DNA of 64,000 nucleotides from Hybos culiciformis (GCA_964007475.1 OZ023273.1:77103737-77167736), one strand, 5' to 3'. Counted from the first letter of the stretch, positions 32,801 to 44,321 are shown. Made by a program: numbers and translations. Notes: generated by a model from the sequence alone, not told the origin.

Positions 32801-35800
32801 AAATTCAAATTTACTTGCTTATATCACAGAGCTAAAAGAGAAACTTAATTTGTTACAAATTAAAAATAATTCAGAATTCAAAATTAGTTCGACACCGGAA
32901 ATTTCTAGTTTCTTCAAAGATTCGGCTGGTGAAAATCTTTTTGATCAACAATTACTGTCGCCACTTGAAGAAGTTGTCGAAGAAGTTATTGTACCTAAAA
33001 AGTCATACGTTTGCAGCGACAAGGATATTGATTTTGAAAATATGACACAAAAATTAGTTCTATCTTCCGCTGCAATCGATAACAAGAAATTACAGGTAAA
33101 TAATTTTGAAAATTCGCTTATCTAAGCAAAATAAACACTTGTAAATTTTAGTTTCTTTAAGAGGAAAAGCTGTTTGAGATTATTTTAAAGTTTAATTTAG
33201 AAAAAACAACCTCAGGAGTGTTTCATACTTTAAAATTATATAAAACTTTTTAGAATCGGTTACGACTTAGTGCTTAGTTGACTTGTTATGTGTCACAAAA
33301 TGGTTTTGAAGAGATTTCGAGCACTTAGCCTTAACCGATTCTAAAAAGTTTTATGTCATTTTAAACTATGAAACATTCCTGAGGTTGTGAATGAAATGTT
33401 TTTTTTAAATTAAACTTTAAAATAATCTAAAACGGCTCTACAATCAAATTTTGGGACAAAAAATCCAAACTGGTACCAAGTCCTCTTAAGAATGAAATGT
33501 TTTTTCTAAATTTAACTTTAAAATAATCGTAAACTGCTTTTCAAAAAAAATTTGGGACAAAAAATTCAAACTGGTACCAAGTCCCCTTAAGAGGATTTTT
33601 TGTCTCAAAATTTGATTGAAAAGCCGTTTTAGATTATTTTAAAATTTAATTTAGAAAAAAAATTTCATTCACAATCTCCCAACTGTTTCATACTTTAAAA
33701 TTATATAAAACTTTTTAGAATCGGTTACGGCTAAGTGCACGAAATTCTTCAAAACTATTTTTTTATGTCATAAAATAGTTTTGAAGAGATTTCGTGCACT
33801 TAGCTTTAACCGATTCTAAAAAATTTTATTCCATTTTAAAGAATGAAACAATACGGAGGTTCTGAATGCAGTTTTTTTCTAAATTAAATTTTAAGATAAG
33901 TTAAAACGGATTTTCGATCAAATTTTGGGACAAAAATGTTTGACAAGTCTTCTTAAGAATTGCTTGGTGTGTTTTAAAGAAAATTCATTGTTTCTAGCAA
34001 AATTTGAATTAACTTAATTAACTTGAATAAAATTATCGTCTTTAAGAATAACATATATTTTAATAGAATAACTTATTTTTAGGATAAAATAAATGAACTT
34101 GAACTAGAAAGAAATCGGCTAGAAAAAGAGAAACAAAATCTCCAAATTAAATCAGGAAAAATGATGAAAAAATTAAAAGAATATAAATTAAAATTAGATT
34201 TATCTGAACAGCAGCAATGTGACAACAGATTGTCAATTGACTCATCGGATTTAGATTTGACAATTCAAGATGAAATGAAAATTCAGATTAAAAATCTAGA
34301 ACAAAATGTGGCCGTAATTCAAAATAATTTAACCAAAGAAATTCAAGAAAAAGAAATTTATAAAAAAAAAATTGATGTTCTATCAGATGCTAACGATAGG
34401 CTGATAGATATTAAAGAGAAAAGAGATATTGAAATGCAATATTTACAAAGCCACATAACTGAATTGAATAAAAAATTGAAAGCATTAGAGGAATGGGGTG
34501 ACAATGAAGAAAAATCATTTAATACAAATATTCCGGTTGTAATGGAATTTGATAAATCGGAAATTAAATCATTTGAATGTAAAATAAAAGAACTAGAATT
34601 AGATCGAGATGACACACAGCAGTTATTGGATGAAGAGATGGAAAAAAATCGTGATCTCCAACGTCAAGTAACCTCATTGAAGAATCAAATTACTGTTCTT
34701 GAGAATACTGAAAAACAACCATTAAATTTAGTAGAATCCAATTCAAATATGTTAGATAAACATCAAATTGAAAAAGAGCTTCAAAGCTGTAAGGATATAA
34801 TCGATAAATTGAATACGGAGATAAGTGCAATGAAACAACAGCAAAAACTCTTAATTGATGATCACAATCAAAAGATTGAAGTTAATTTAAAAGTAATTGA
34901 AAATTTAAAAGAACAATTATCCCAGTCTGAAAATAATGATTCGCAAGATTTAATTGACAAATTACAAAAGCAAATATTTGATAAAAATTCCCAATTAGAG
35001 TATAGAGAAATAGAATTATCACAACTAAGAAACCATGTCGAAAGACTAGAACAGGAAGATCAAACATCAGCATTGGTTCAAGAAATTTGTATAAAAAATC
35101 AAGAAATTCAATCTTTAAGAAATAAAATCAAAGAACTCACTGACCAAGCAATTGAATTAAAAAATAATTTATCAATTCAAATAACTGAAGATTTGGAGAA
35201 TAAATTCAAAAATAATTCAAAATATGAAGATAATTCCAAGGATAAAGAAATTGAAAAACTACAAATTGAAAAAATAGAAATGGAACACGAGCTAAAAACT
35301 CTTAACGATTATATACTGTCAAATCAAAATTTTACTAATAATTTCGTAATAAATGAAGAAATGTGGGCAGAAAATTGTGCTAGTTTGGCAAACGAGAAAG
35401 AGGAGGTAATTTTGTGGAAAAATAAGTGCAATGATTTAATGGAAGAAGTGAAAAATCTTAGAGAAAATTTTGAAGGAGATAATTATTTACAAATTCCAGC
35501 TGATCAAGAATTATTATTATGGAAACAGAAATGTGAAGAATTGGCAAAACAAATTGATGAATTAACGAAAACGGAATCAGATAATGATACATTGTGGAAA
35601 GACAAACATGATCAATTAAAAATTCAAATGGAACAGAATGTTATTGTTCAAAGCGCAAGCTTGACTGATGAAGACATGAATGCTAAAAGTATGAGAAATG
35701 CGTTGGAAAGTCAAGAATTAGAAATAGTAACATTAAAGGAGCAATTGGTAATATTCGTTTTTAATCTTTTTTATTTCAATCCATGCAATTTCACAAAACA

Positions 35801-38348
35801 AATAATCTTGAAACTTGGTTTCAAACCTTTGTAAAACCTTACGACTACAAAAATTACGGGGATTAATATAAATTAACTTTTGATTGTAAAAAAAACACTC
35901 ATTCACTCTCATAATATGTGTGACAGTGAAAGTAGATAGTATGTTTTTCTTTTATCGGAGCAGTATAGCAACTGGAAAATTGTTTACACACAGTATTCGA
36001 AATGCTGCTATAAAAGCAAACCCTATAAAGAATACAATTTTTCAAATATATTTTTTAAATTTTTACACACAGCAAATTTATTAATATGCTCGTTATATGT
36101 TAATAAGGCTTTAAGCTGGATTTACATGTATCAAAAACTTATAAAACTCTAATTTGATCATCAATAGGTTAAAAACAGGAATTCAGGATTTTGTTTCGTT
36201 TAAAATTTAAAATTGCTAATTTTTCTACTATATTGCATTTTTTTAATATTTTAGGCTGTAAGAAGTGCTGAATTTGCTAAATTAGCTGCACAATATGATC
36301 CATACGCACTTTCCACATCATCGTATTTAAGTCAAAAAAATTCAAATCGAGATGAAATCAAGCAATCCGAATTAAATTTTTATCAATATTTAATTCATCA
36401 AAAGGATATGAGAAATGAAGAACTCACATTCGAATTAGTGAATTTATTGGAAGAAAGAGGTAATATAAGAAAAAAATTTAAATAAATTAAAAATAATTTA
36501 ATCAAGCTAAGCATATAAATTGAAATAGGAATAATTTAATTATTATATATAATTTTTAATGAATGAATTTAAATTAATTGATAATTTAACAAAAAAAAAC
36601 TTTTTGTGGTATTAAGAAATATAGTTAAAAACCCAGAGGGATAATTTCAAACAAATTTTTCGTTTAGATCCATTTGATAGTATATATATGTAAGAATGTG
36701 AATAAAAAAAACCAAATCGATGAAATACTACTATAAAATACAGCTAATCCCCACCAGTTATTTCGTACTTAAAAAAGTTGTATGAAATTATGTACTATAT
36801 TTCTCTGTGGTAATAATATGAATAGTAATAAAGGAAAATCGATTTTGTAATTCAATTTCTACTTATCTTATTTAAAGTAGGAGATACATAAATGAGTGAT
36901 AATTTAAAATTTCCAAAAACGAAGTCGGCAGCGGCACTAAAATGGAAAAGTGAAATAAATATTGTCCTTATTTTTAAATCAAATTGAATTCCATTTTATT
37001 TTATTAAATTAAAATAATATAAAATAATGTTCTAAACATTATCAGGTAGATAACTAATTTTAAATCGCCATTAGTTCACTCTGATTTAATTTATTTAGTC
37101 AACCAAATTAACCTTATGTTACAATTATAAGTGTTTAATTTAAAATATAATGTCGTTGGAATTCTAAACAACCATTTTTTTTAAGGAATAATTAGGTATA
37201 AAACCAGTACGCTTTTGTCATATGTATATTATGTTTTGTTTTAATTTATATATGGTCTCCTCGAGACCATTGTTGAGTCCAACGTGAACTTCTTACCAAA
37301 ATGATATCCCTTTTGATATTATGATGATGTTTTACTTATCGTTAAATAAAGCATTGTTTTTAGTTTGAAGTTCTGTTTAAGACTGATTTTTATTTTTATC
37401 AAAATGTAAAATTCTAAAATTATTTCTTAACAAAAAGAATATCGATTCAAAAAAGGGTATGAAAATCATACGATATTTTGTACCGTTACATTAGGTAGAT
37501 TGATTTAATTCTTTCGTATTAATGTTAATTTGTTGCGAACGCCACACATATATATTTTTTTATGAATTTGAATTAAAACAATGTCAAACATAAGTAGTAT
37601 ATAATAGTATATAATAAATTAATTTTTATATCTCAATTTTCAGACACTTTGCAATTGAAATTGTCAGATGCAATAAGAAAAATAGAAGAAATGAAATTTA
37701 ATTCGGGCTTTCAAGAAAATGGTAGATCAAATTTCGATTACTTATAATTTTTCTTATTTATTTATTTGTTAATTTTATATTTCAGAGAACATTTCCGGGG
37801 CAAAAGGTGTAACGTTACGAACATCCGAAGATGAAATGAAAAATAAACCACTTACTAAAAAGTAAATACCATTTGTTTTCAATCATGGAATTATCTAAAT
37901 ATTAATTCACATATAAATATCGTTTCAGACTTTCTGAGCTACATTCTTTGGGTTACATGAAAGATAAAACAATTTATGAAAACAGAGGCTCACAAATAGA
38001 AAAAATTCAGAAGGATATTGTTAACATACCTGCTGAGGCAGTTTCTGAATTAGTTGGTCAAGATATTGGTAAGATATTGATACAGATTGAGATTTTTGAA
38101 CAATAGTTAATATTAATTTAACGTTCAAGGATCTTGAGGTTAAAAAGAACATTAACACTAAATATATTTAATGCAAATATAATTAAACAAGCAAAGCAAA
38201 ATTAAAGACTACATAAACATATTTTGCATTGATTATAATATTATATATATGCATTTTTTTCTTTTTAGCCAAATCAAATGAATCGCCATCAACTGCTTTA
38301 TTGAATTGGTTTTGGGGAAAACCTAATAATAATTTGAATAATTCCTAA
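23853..38348 (+). CDS. lva: Lava lamp-like golgin, giant coiled-coil protein (2,701 aa, 10 exons)
   Basis: In Drosophila, Lava lamp is a Golgi-associated scaffold that binds spectrin and dynein partners and is needed for membrane growth during cellularisation. Exons: 23853-23918, 24696-25443, 26781-30097, 31365-33095, 34083-35747, 36255-36459, 37644-37721, 37786-37861, 37929-38068, 38269-38348. All introns are GT-AG and the phases agree throughout. Residues 1-22 and 23-271 include the conserved-looking start AKILALREVVRKAEFDSKA. Residues 272-2509 are almost continuous heptad coiled coil without membrane segments. Exon 4 holds acidic non-coil islands (DPFAFNEHLQNV, GWDNFNIIDTDELI). Exon 5 has three spaced LWKxK(C/H) motifs. 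The last exons encode MRNEELTFELVNLLEERDTLQLKL, a block I associate with insect Lava lamp, and end LLNWFWGKP. The fly protein is about 2,780 aa, so the length fits. The start ATG has A at -3. AATAAA follows the stop at 38403. Other giant golgins are the alternative; no GRIP domain is seen. Confidence 0.82.
30123..30455. mobile_element. Element O: inverted-repeat element in Lava lamp intron 3
   Basis: The ends 'ttaggccgacccggccgcat' and, inverted, 'ttaagccggccgcacacag' lead into about 55-bp arms that share 'gaaaaatcaaaactgtttta'. It is noncoding, about 333 bp. TTA at both borders hints at a short duplication. Confidence 0.6.
33157..33957. repeat. Element L cluster (two copies and a half copy) in Lava lamp intron 4
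   Basis: L is a 370-420-bp foldback element. Its outer arms start 'ttaagaggacttggtaccag' and contain 'caaaatttgattgaaaagc'. Its inner hairpin is built on 'agaatcggttaaggctaag' and its complement. Here one copy (33157-33489) is joined to a right-half copy (33489-33590) and a second copy (33588-33957). Nearly the whole intron (33096-34082) is this element. Other copies: 49549-49971, 55120-55515, 60703-61078; deleted ones at 61073-61216 and 63310-63356. Confidence 0.82.
37248..37556 (+). repeat. Repeat P, copy 1, in Lava lamp intron 6
   Basis: About 300 bp, with a perfect small hairpin 'ggtctcctcgagacc' at one end and 'gttgcgaacgccacacat' at the other. It recurs inverted at 61848-62146 with few differences. 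TATAT-like bases flank this copy. Confidence 0.7.
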
Positions 38349-39096
38349 CATAGAATAAATTGATAATTTTTTTTTTAATAGTTTATTTTTATAGAATAAG
38401 GTAATAAAAATATCAGTTTAGATGTTATTTGCATGTTGCAATCAAATTTATTTTATTCATTATTTGTAAAAGTAATAAAATTGTACACATTAAAATTAAT
38501 TTATTTAGTAGATTTTTGTTTTATTTATATAAATAAGTTTTTTGTTTTTGATACATCATTGTCTAATAGTTTAATACGATATCTCCAAAATAGTGAACTT
38601 TTGACAAAAAAGTGAATTAAACAAAAGATTTGCGTTAAAAAAGAAGACATGTTCTCTAAAAATGAGATATGTTGGCCACCCACCATTCGCTATAAAAAAC
38701 CATGTAAGTGAAGTCTTACGAAGCAAACTTAAAAAACTAAAATAATGTACATCAAAGTTAAAATTCCTGAAAAAAAAATTAAGCAAAAAAAATTATTGTA
38801 TGATTGCAGTTCAGATTCTTAAACTCTAAAATAATCTACACCAGTATTCAAGTACACATATTTCTTCCAGGGTTTGTTTTTTTTTCTATTTCTCAACGCT
38901 CTTAATTCGTTATTTACACAGTGAAGAGTTAGGATGCCAGACATTCCGCGTAAGAAATGTATGAAACTTTGAGGGGCAGTATCTCCGAAACGGAGCCTTT
39001 GCCACAAGAACTGTTTTTGGTTTTGGGGGTTCAGGCACAGCTGATTCTGATCGGTTAACGTAAACTGCAGTATCGCAAAAAAATTTAAATACACTT
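38349..39096. other. 3' flank of Lava lamp with an element D relic
   Basis: After the Lava lamp stop there is AT-rich 3' sequence with AATAAA at 38403. From about 38905 to 39085 a diverged relative of element D is seen ('gattctgatcggttaacgta', 'aaactgcagtatcgc'). No gene. Confidence 0.5.
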
Positions 39097-39107
39097 GATC
39101 AACAAAT

Positions 39108-39149
<42 letters not shown>

Positions 39150-39345
39150 GGGGGGAATTGCATTTACGCACGTAGTGCCGGACTCCCAAAACACTTTTGG
39201 ACTACCGACTAAAACCCTGAACCTTCTTGTCCGCCAAGTAACTAACCTCGGCACCACCTTTCGGCATTACTTCAAAGTTAGTCTGGCCTTTCCCTAATTA
39301 TCTGCTATTGTTATCTTTTTTTTTTTTTTTCTCTTTTTTTCTTTT

Positions 39346-42339
39346 TTATTCTTCTCTGTTGAAGAGTTCTTGCTTCGATTGAAGGATCCTTTTGAAAAAT
39401 GTTTCTGCTGCGTCCCATTTGTCTTTACTTTCCAACATTTCTTCTACTATATTTCCTGGCCCTATTGGTTTTTGAAACTTTTCCTCTAGCCTGTGCCTCT
39501 CATTCGCCCATTCTTTGCAGACGAAGAAAGTGTGAAGCGCGTCATCTTCTTCTTCTCCGCAATAATCGCATACACTATCTTGCCGTTTTTTAAATCTGTG
39601 TAGGTACTTTTTGTAACATCCATGCCCTGAAAGTGCCTGCGTGGTGTAAAAATTTAGGTTTCCGTGTTTCCTGTTTACCCACTTTTCTATATTGGGGATG
39701 AGACGGTGAGTCCACCGTCCGTTTGTTGCTTCTTCCCAGCGTTCCTGCCATTTAGCTAGAGTCTCGCATCTACCTTGCATCTTGATTTGCTGCACTCTCT
39801 CTTCCCCTCTTTCCTGTATCTCCCAGAAAATTTTGCTTCTCTCCGCCGCCATCAAGTCTATCGGCGGGGTACCGGCTATCACAAGAATAGCGCTGTCGGA
39901 AACTGTTCTATATGCAGACGCTATTCTGAGCGCTGCACATCTATTCACCGAGGCTGCATGACTTCTGTAGGACGGCTTTTCCATGGCATGTGCCCATACT
40001 GGGGCAGCGTACAGCATTTTGGATACGATGACCCCTGCTAGAACTTTCCTTTTCATGCATGTTGGGCCTCCAACATTCGGCATTAGCCTGGACAGGCTGG
40101 TGCAAGCATTTGCGCCATTTGCTGCCAGTTTGCTCATCTGAGGCTTGAAGTTAAGTCTTCTGTCCAATTCTACTCCTAGGTATGTTAGTTGGCTCTTCCA
40201 TGGTATTATTTCGCCATCAATTTCAATGGGCGGTTTGTTGAATTTCCTCCTATCGGTTACTAACACCGCTTCTGTTTTTTGTATCGCCATTTCGAGAGTC
40301 TTCATATCCAACCACCTTTTAACTCTCCTGAGGCTATCATTTGTTCTCAACCGTAGTATCTCTAGATCCATTGCCGACACTACTATAATGACGTCGTCGG
40401 CAAAACCTACTAGGTAGGAGCCATCAGGTAGTGTGATTTTTAACAGATCATCGTAGACTATATTCCAGAGAAAGGGTCCCAGTTTGGATCCTTGTGGAAC
40501 CCCGCACGTTGTATTGTGTTCCACTTTGAAGTTTTTCCCCTCGAAGAACACTTGTCGTTTTTTTAAATAGTCTTCTATTAGATCCACTAGGTAGTCCGGG
40601 ACTGCTTTCGATCTAAGAGCTAGAATTATGTCATTCGTACCAATCGAGTTAAATGCATTTTTAACGTCGATCGATATGAGTGCTGTGAATCCTTTTTTCT
40701 TACCATCTCCCTGGTTTGCCTGCTTGGTCAACCTGACCACTTCCTGTATAGCATGCACTGTTGAACGGCCCCTTCTAAAACCAAATTGTCGGTTAGATAG
40801 GCCACCTTGCTCGCTAATGTGCTCCTCTAATCTCTGTAGGATAAGTCCCTCCAGCACTTTTCCTATTGTATCCAACAAGCAAATGGGCCTATAGGATGAC
40901 GCCTGATTTGCTGGTTTCTTCGCTTTCTTTAGAAGAATCAATTTTTGATTCTTCCAAGTTTTTATGAAGGCTCTCTGCTCTAAGCACTTATTAAGCATTT
41001 TCAGGATAAGTCTTGGGGAATGCTTTATCATTTCCATCAACACCTCGTTCGGCACTCCGTCCGGGCCTGGGGACTTGCCCTTCTTCAGTCTTTTGCCAAC
41101 TGAGTGCAGCTCCTCTTCTGTAAATGGCTCCGCCGCTTCAGCGCTGATGTTTGGCCGCCTCGTTCCTATTTCTGTGGCCTTTACTGGAAAGAGGCTTCGT
41201 ATTATGACCTGCACCTGGCTCTGATCATTTAACTCTGGTATGTCTTCCCTCTTTCTTAGTTTCTTTGATACAATTTTGTATGCAGTTCCCCATACATCAT
41301 TTTCAACTTCTTCTAGCAAGGCTCTCCAGCATTCCATTTTTCTGTTTCTGATACTCTTTTGGAGAATCTTCTTGGACGTTTTGTAGCTCGTTTGCAGTTC
41401 CCTGTTATTTTGGTCTCTACACCACTGCCTCCTCTTAGCATTACAGGCTCTTCGAAGACTGGCGATTTCCTCTGTCCACCAAAAAGCTGGTGACCTATTT
41501 GCTCCCCTTTGCGCTCGTTTTGGCATTGAAGCACTGCAAGCTTCCTGTATGGTCCCTAGAGTTCTCCTTGCTATTGTGGACAGATTATCTCCGCCTGCAA
41601 TCCAACCCAGGTCCTCTATGGCAGACGACTCTTGAATAAACCTCCGGAGTTTTGTTTTATCCAACTTTTTTAAGTTCCACCCCAGACACTTCTTTCTTGG
41701 ATTTTCTTGTTCATTGGAGGCTTTGGTTATTACTATTTCTATGTACATGTGATCACTTAATGAGCACGTGTCAAGAACGCACCATCTAGCTACTTTCCTC
41801 GCTATCCCCGGCGTCGCTACAGATATATCGATTATTGAGCTACTCGAGCCTCTTCTAAAAGTTGGCTCACTTCCTTTGTTAAGTACTAATAGGTCGTTTG
41901 CCGCTATCATTTCGTCTGTCAGTTTGCCCCTGCTATCCAGCCTGATTTCCCCCCAGGAAGGTGACTTACTATTAAAGTCCCCCGTTATTAGCACTTCTTT
42001 GCTGGAAGTTCTAATACTGCTTTCCAACTCGTCGAGGTCTTCCTTGAACTTGTCGGGTGCGTCGTTCGGCGAAAAGTAGCAGCTGTATAACCTGAACAAA
42101 TCGGTCTCCACCCATACGAAGCCGTGATCTGAAGTACCATAATCTGTAACGAGTAGGTCAGGACTGCATATAGCAATACCTGCCCTCTCAGATTTATCCT
42201 GATACCAGGAAACAGAATCCGGTTTCCTACACTGCTCGCTGAAGGTGACGATGTCAACTGATTTCTCCTTAGCAACTTCCATGAGTAAATCCAGGGACGG
42301 CCTGGATTTATTGAGGTTTAATTGTAGGATTTTTATCAT
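39346..42339 (-). CDS. LINE-2 ORF2: endonuclease and reverse transcriptase, 997 aa
   Basis: Drives target-primed reverse transcription. The apurinic-type endonuclease covers about residues 1-225, with LQLNLNKSR (Asn8), FSEQ (Glu35), GDFNSKSPSWGE and LSDHMYIEI supplying the metal and catalytic residues. RT lies at about 430-720, with SIDVKNAFNS (catalytic Asp, about 560), CGVPQGSKLGPF and VGFADDVII (about 648). A C-terminal zinc motif CDYCGEEEDDALHTFFVC sits near 915-930, as in R1-type proteins. No RNase H domain is seen. The start codon overlaps the ORF1 stop as ATGA (42336-42339), a layout that suits coupled re-initiation. Length is in the normal range and there are no internal stops. Confidence 0.95.
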   Translation of the reverse strand: MIKILQLNLNKSRPSLDLLMEVAKEKSVDIVTFSEQCRKPDSVSWYQDKSERAGIAICSPDLLVTDYGTSDHGFVWVETDLFRLYSCYFSPNDAPDKFKEDLDELESSIRTSSKEVLITGDFNSKSPSWGEIRLDSRGKLTDEMIAANDLLVLNKGSEPTFRRGSSSSIIDISVATPGIARKVARWCVLDTCSLSDHMYIEIVITKASNEQENPRKKCLGWNLKKLDKTKLRRFIQESSAIEDLGWIAGGDNLSTIARRTLGTIQEACSASMPKRAQRGANRSPAFWWTEEIASLRRACNAKRRQWCRDQNNRELQTSYKTSKKILQKSIRNRKMECWRALLEEVENDVWGTAYKIVSKKLRKREDIPELNDQSQVQVIIRSLFPVKATEIGTRRPNISAEAAEPFTEEELHSVGKRLKKGKSPGPDGVPNEVLMEMIKHSPRLILKMLNKCLEQRAFIKTWKNQKLILLKKAKKPANQASSYRPICLLDTIGKVLEGLILQRLEEHISEQGGLSNRQFGFRRGRSTVHAIQEVVRLTKQANQGDGKKKGFTALISIDVKNAFNSIGTNDIILALRSKAVPDYLVDLIEDYLKKRQVFFEGKNFKVEHNTTCGVPQGSKLGPFLWNIVYDDLLKITLPDGSYLVGFADDVIIVVSAMDLEILRLRTNDSLRRVKRWLDMKTLEMAIQKTEAVLVTDRRKFNKPPIEIDGEIIPWKSQLTYLGVELDRRLNFKPQMSKLAANGANACTSLSRLMPNVGGPTCMKRKVLAGVIVSKMLYAAPVWAHAMEKPSYRSHAASVNRCAALRIASAYRTVSDSAILVIAGTPPIDLMAAERSKIFWEIQERGEERVQQIKMQGRCETLAKWQERWEEATNGRWTHRLIPNIEKWVNRKHGNLNFYTTQALSGHGCYKKYLHRFKKRQDSVCDYCGEEEDDALHTFFVCKEWANERHRLEEKFQKPIGPGNIVEEMLESKDKWDAAETFFKRILQSKQELFNREE

Positions 42340-44066
42340 CTTGTGCCTCTTGCTTTCGTTAGCTCAGCCATAAAAGCTGGGCAATGTCTGCTTCCCCTTT
42401 TGTGGTCACCTTTCCCTCCTGCTTCGCAGCAAACTAGACACTTTGCAGCATTATTGCATGACTTTGCGATGTGCCCTTCTTCTCCACAATTCCAACACCT
42501 TCCCCGTTTTTCATTGCCCTTACAGCTACTAGACCGGTGTCCGTACCCGAGGCATTTAAAGCATCGAATTACTTCGACCCTCTTTTGGACTCTGCAGTTT
42601 ATCCAACCAATTTTTATCTTCCCCATGTTCAGTAGAATATTTGCTGCCCTTTGATTTGCCTCCAGCCTAGCTATTTGCGTGTTGGCGAAGCCTCTGAACA
42701 ACTGGACTTTCTCTGGGTCTAGGTCTGCCCCGAGCGCGGCTCTCAAGCATCCTAGTATCTCCTCCTTCGACTCCGCTTCGTCTATATCCTTTATTTCCAC
42801 TGCGACCATCTTCGAGAGATTTTTCACCTCGGCTTGATCGTTGATAGATTCAGCTAGTGCTTTGTTGAATCTCTCCGAGTTGTCTGTTTTAATTACCAAC
42901 AGTATTTCCTCTTTTTTCGTTCTTCTAATCTGCTTGATCTCTACTCCATACTCCGCAGGCTGGATTGCCGTCTTCATTTTCTTAAGAATATCAGCATAGG
43001 AGCAGCCTTGTTTAGCCGATATTCTTATTGCATCATTTCTATTCCGCTCTCTAATTTTGACTTTCGGATCTTCTGCGGGCTTCGCACTCTTCCTATTCCT
43101 TGCTTTTTTGTATTCCGCTTTTTGCCAGGTCTGTTCTTTCCGGATCCTTGAAGCTGATGTCGCTACCTGTTCTTTTTCTCCCCCTAGGACGGTCTTCTTT
43201 TGATTCGGTGTTGCAGCATTGCTTATACCAGGAGTCTTCTGCATCTTCGGGGTACCTGTTAATGGTGACGAAGCGTTTCTTTTGCTACTTTTTTCGTTGT
43301 TGTGCATCTTTGCAGTAGATGGGGTATCTATTCGGACTTGTTGCTTGTTTGGAGATCTAGTAAAGTTTTTGGTTGCTAGTAGTTTCTCCAAAGCGGCCTT
43401 GTCATTGCTAACGTACTCGTTTGATATAATCATACTGCTGAGTAGTTCTGCTATTTTTTCCATTGAATTCTTTACCTGTATCGGAGTATTTTTGGGCATG
43501 GCTAGCATCATGGCTTTGAAGCACTTTTCTGTTTCCAAAATGCATTTGGACTGATCTGCTAAGTCTCTATCTAGCAGTTTCCATGCTCCAGACAGTTGTT
43601 GGTCATCTGCGTTGGCGTTTTTCTCTTCTTTACCTTTATTTGCCTCCATGTTTTTACTTGTCTCTGTTACCATCTTTGGCTTCTCGTTGGCTGTCGGATT
43701 ACTTATCTGTTTAATTTCTTCCTTGTTATTTTGGCTTACCAATGGTTCTATTGTTACCAATGTCTCTACTGTTGACCTATTTAAAGGGCGCCCTCTGTAC
43801 GACCATGTACTGCCCCCTTTCGATGTTGGTGAACGGTTGACCAAACTACTTCTATTGAATGGGCTTGCCGTAGACTGCATTAACTCCACCTTTGTTGCTG
43901 TACTGCTTGTGATATTATCTCCACTACTAGCCAAGTCAGCCACTAGTATTGGATTGCGGTCGTTTGATATCGACGACCCGGAGCCCGCTCGCTCACTCCC
44001 GACGGCCGCCGGTACTGGGTATCCGTTCCCCTGCACCGTAACTTTGTTTTTGATGGTGTGCTCCAT
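42336..44066 (-). CDS. LINE-2 ORF1: gag-like RNA-binding protein, 576 aa
   Basis: The nucleic-acid-binding ORF1 protein of an R1-clade element. The C-terminal third (about 500-560) carries CFKCLGYGHRSSSC and CWNCGEEGHIAKSC, both CX2CX4HX4C, then a longer variant starting CLVCCEAGG and ending in H and C. Upstream is a conserved middle block (YGVEIKQIRRTKKEEILLVI to GFANTQIA). The N-terminal 200 residues are low-complexity and polar. The start at 44066 is the first ATG of the frame after the 5' UTR; use of a later ATG cannot be excluded. Its last codon overlaps the ORF2 start. Confidence 0.92.
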   Translation of the reverse strand: MEHTIKNKVTVQGNGYPVPAAVGSERAGSGSSISNDRNPILVADLASSGDNITSSTATKVELMQSTASPFNRSSLVNRSPTSKGGSTWSYRGRPLNRSTVETLVTIEPLVSQNNKEEIKQISNPTANEKPKMVTETSKNMEANKGKEEKNANADDQQLSGAWKLLDRDLADQSKCILETEKCFKAMMLAMPKNTPIQVKNSMEKIAELLSSMIISNEYVSNDKAALEKLLATKNFTRSPNKQQVRIDTPSTAKMHNNEKSSKRNASSPLTGTPKMQKTPGISNAATPNQKKTVLGGEKEQVATSASRIRKEQTWQKAEYKKARNRKSAKPAEDPKVKIRERNRNDAIRISAKQGCSYADILKKMKTAIQPAEYGVEIKQIRRTKKEEILLVIKTDNSERFNKALAESINDQAEVKNLSKMVAVEIKDIDEAESKEEILGCLRAALGADLDPEKVQLFRGFANTQIARLEANQRAANILLNMGKIKIGWINCRVQKRVEVIRCFKCLGYGHRSSSCKGNEKRGRCWNCGEEGHIAKSCNNAAKCLVCCEAGGKGDHKRGSRHCPAFMAELTKARGTR

Positions 44067-44321
44067 GGTTGGTATTCTTTTCTGGGTGACCTTCCCATAT
44101 CCCGTTTAGCCACGGAGGCAGGCTGGGAGATGCCCTGGAGTAATTTAACCCCTCTCCAGAAGGGTGTGTTAACAGCCGCCCAATATGGGACAGACGCTTC
44201 TGGATTTCTTGTTTGGTCCGCGGGTGGTATTTTATTTCCCACCTACCCTGTATATCTACAGAGCGTTCCCCTATCCGCCACCTGGGGACGCGCCCTCTAG
44301 GGATGCATCTCCCCCCGAGGG
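44067..44321 (-). other. LINE-2 5' UTR
   Basis: About 255 bp, GC-richer than the surroundings, and nearly the same as 10330-10607 in LINE-1. Because R1-type elements carry an internal promoter here, this is the likely promoter region; no specific motif could be picked out. Confidence 0.6.

Larger units (their letters stand above)
39111..44321 (-). mobile_element. R1-clade non-LTR retrotransposon (LINE-2 of 2), full length, both ORFs open
   Basis: The minus-strand element of about 5.2 kb has a poly(A) tail (T-run 39111-39144), ORF2, ORF1 and a 5' UTR ending at 'ccccccgaggg'. It is flanked by a 14-15-bp target duplication starting GATCAACAAATAAT (39097-39110 and 44322-44335). The endonuclease plus RT plus C-terminal zinc motif with a CCHC-type ORF1 is the R1-clade layout. 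The target here is ordinary AT-rich DNA, not ribosomal DNA. Intact ORFs and a clean duplication indicate a fairly young copy. Confidence 0.93.

Noticed and set aside
43612..44109. 165-aa plus-strand reading across LINE-2
   Set aside because: Antisense shadow of ORF1 and the 5' UTR.
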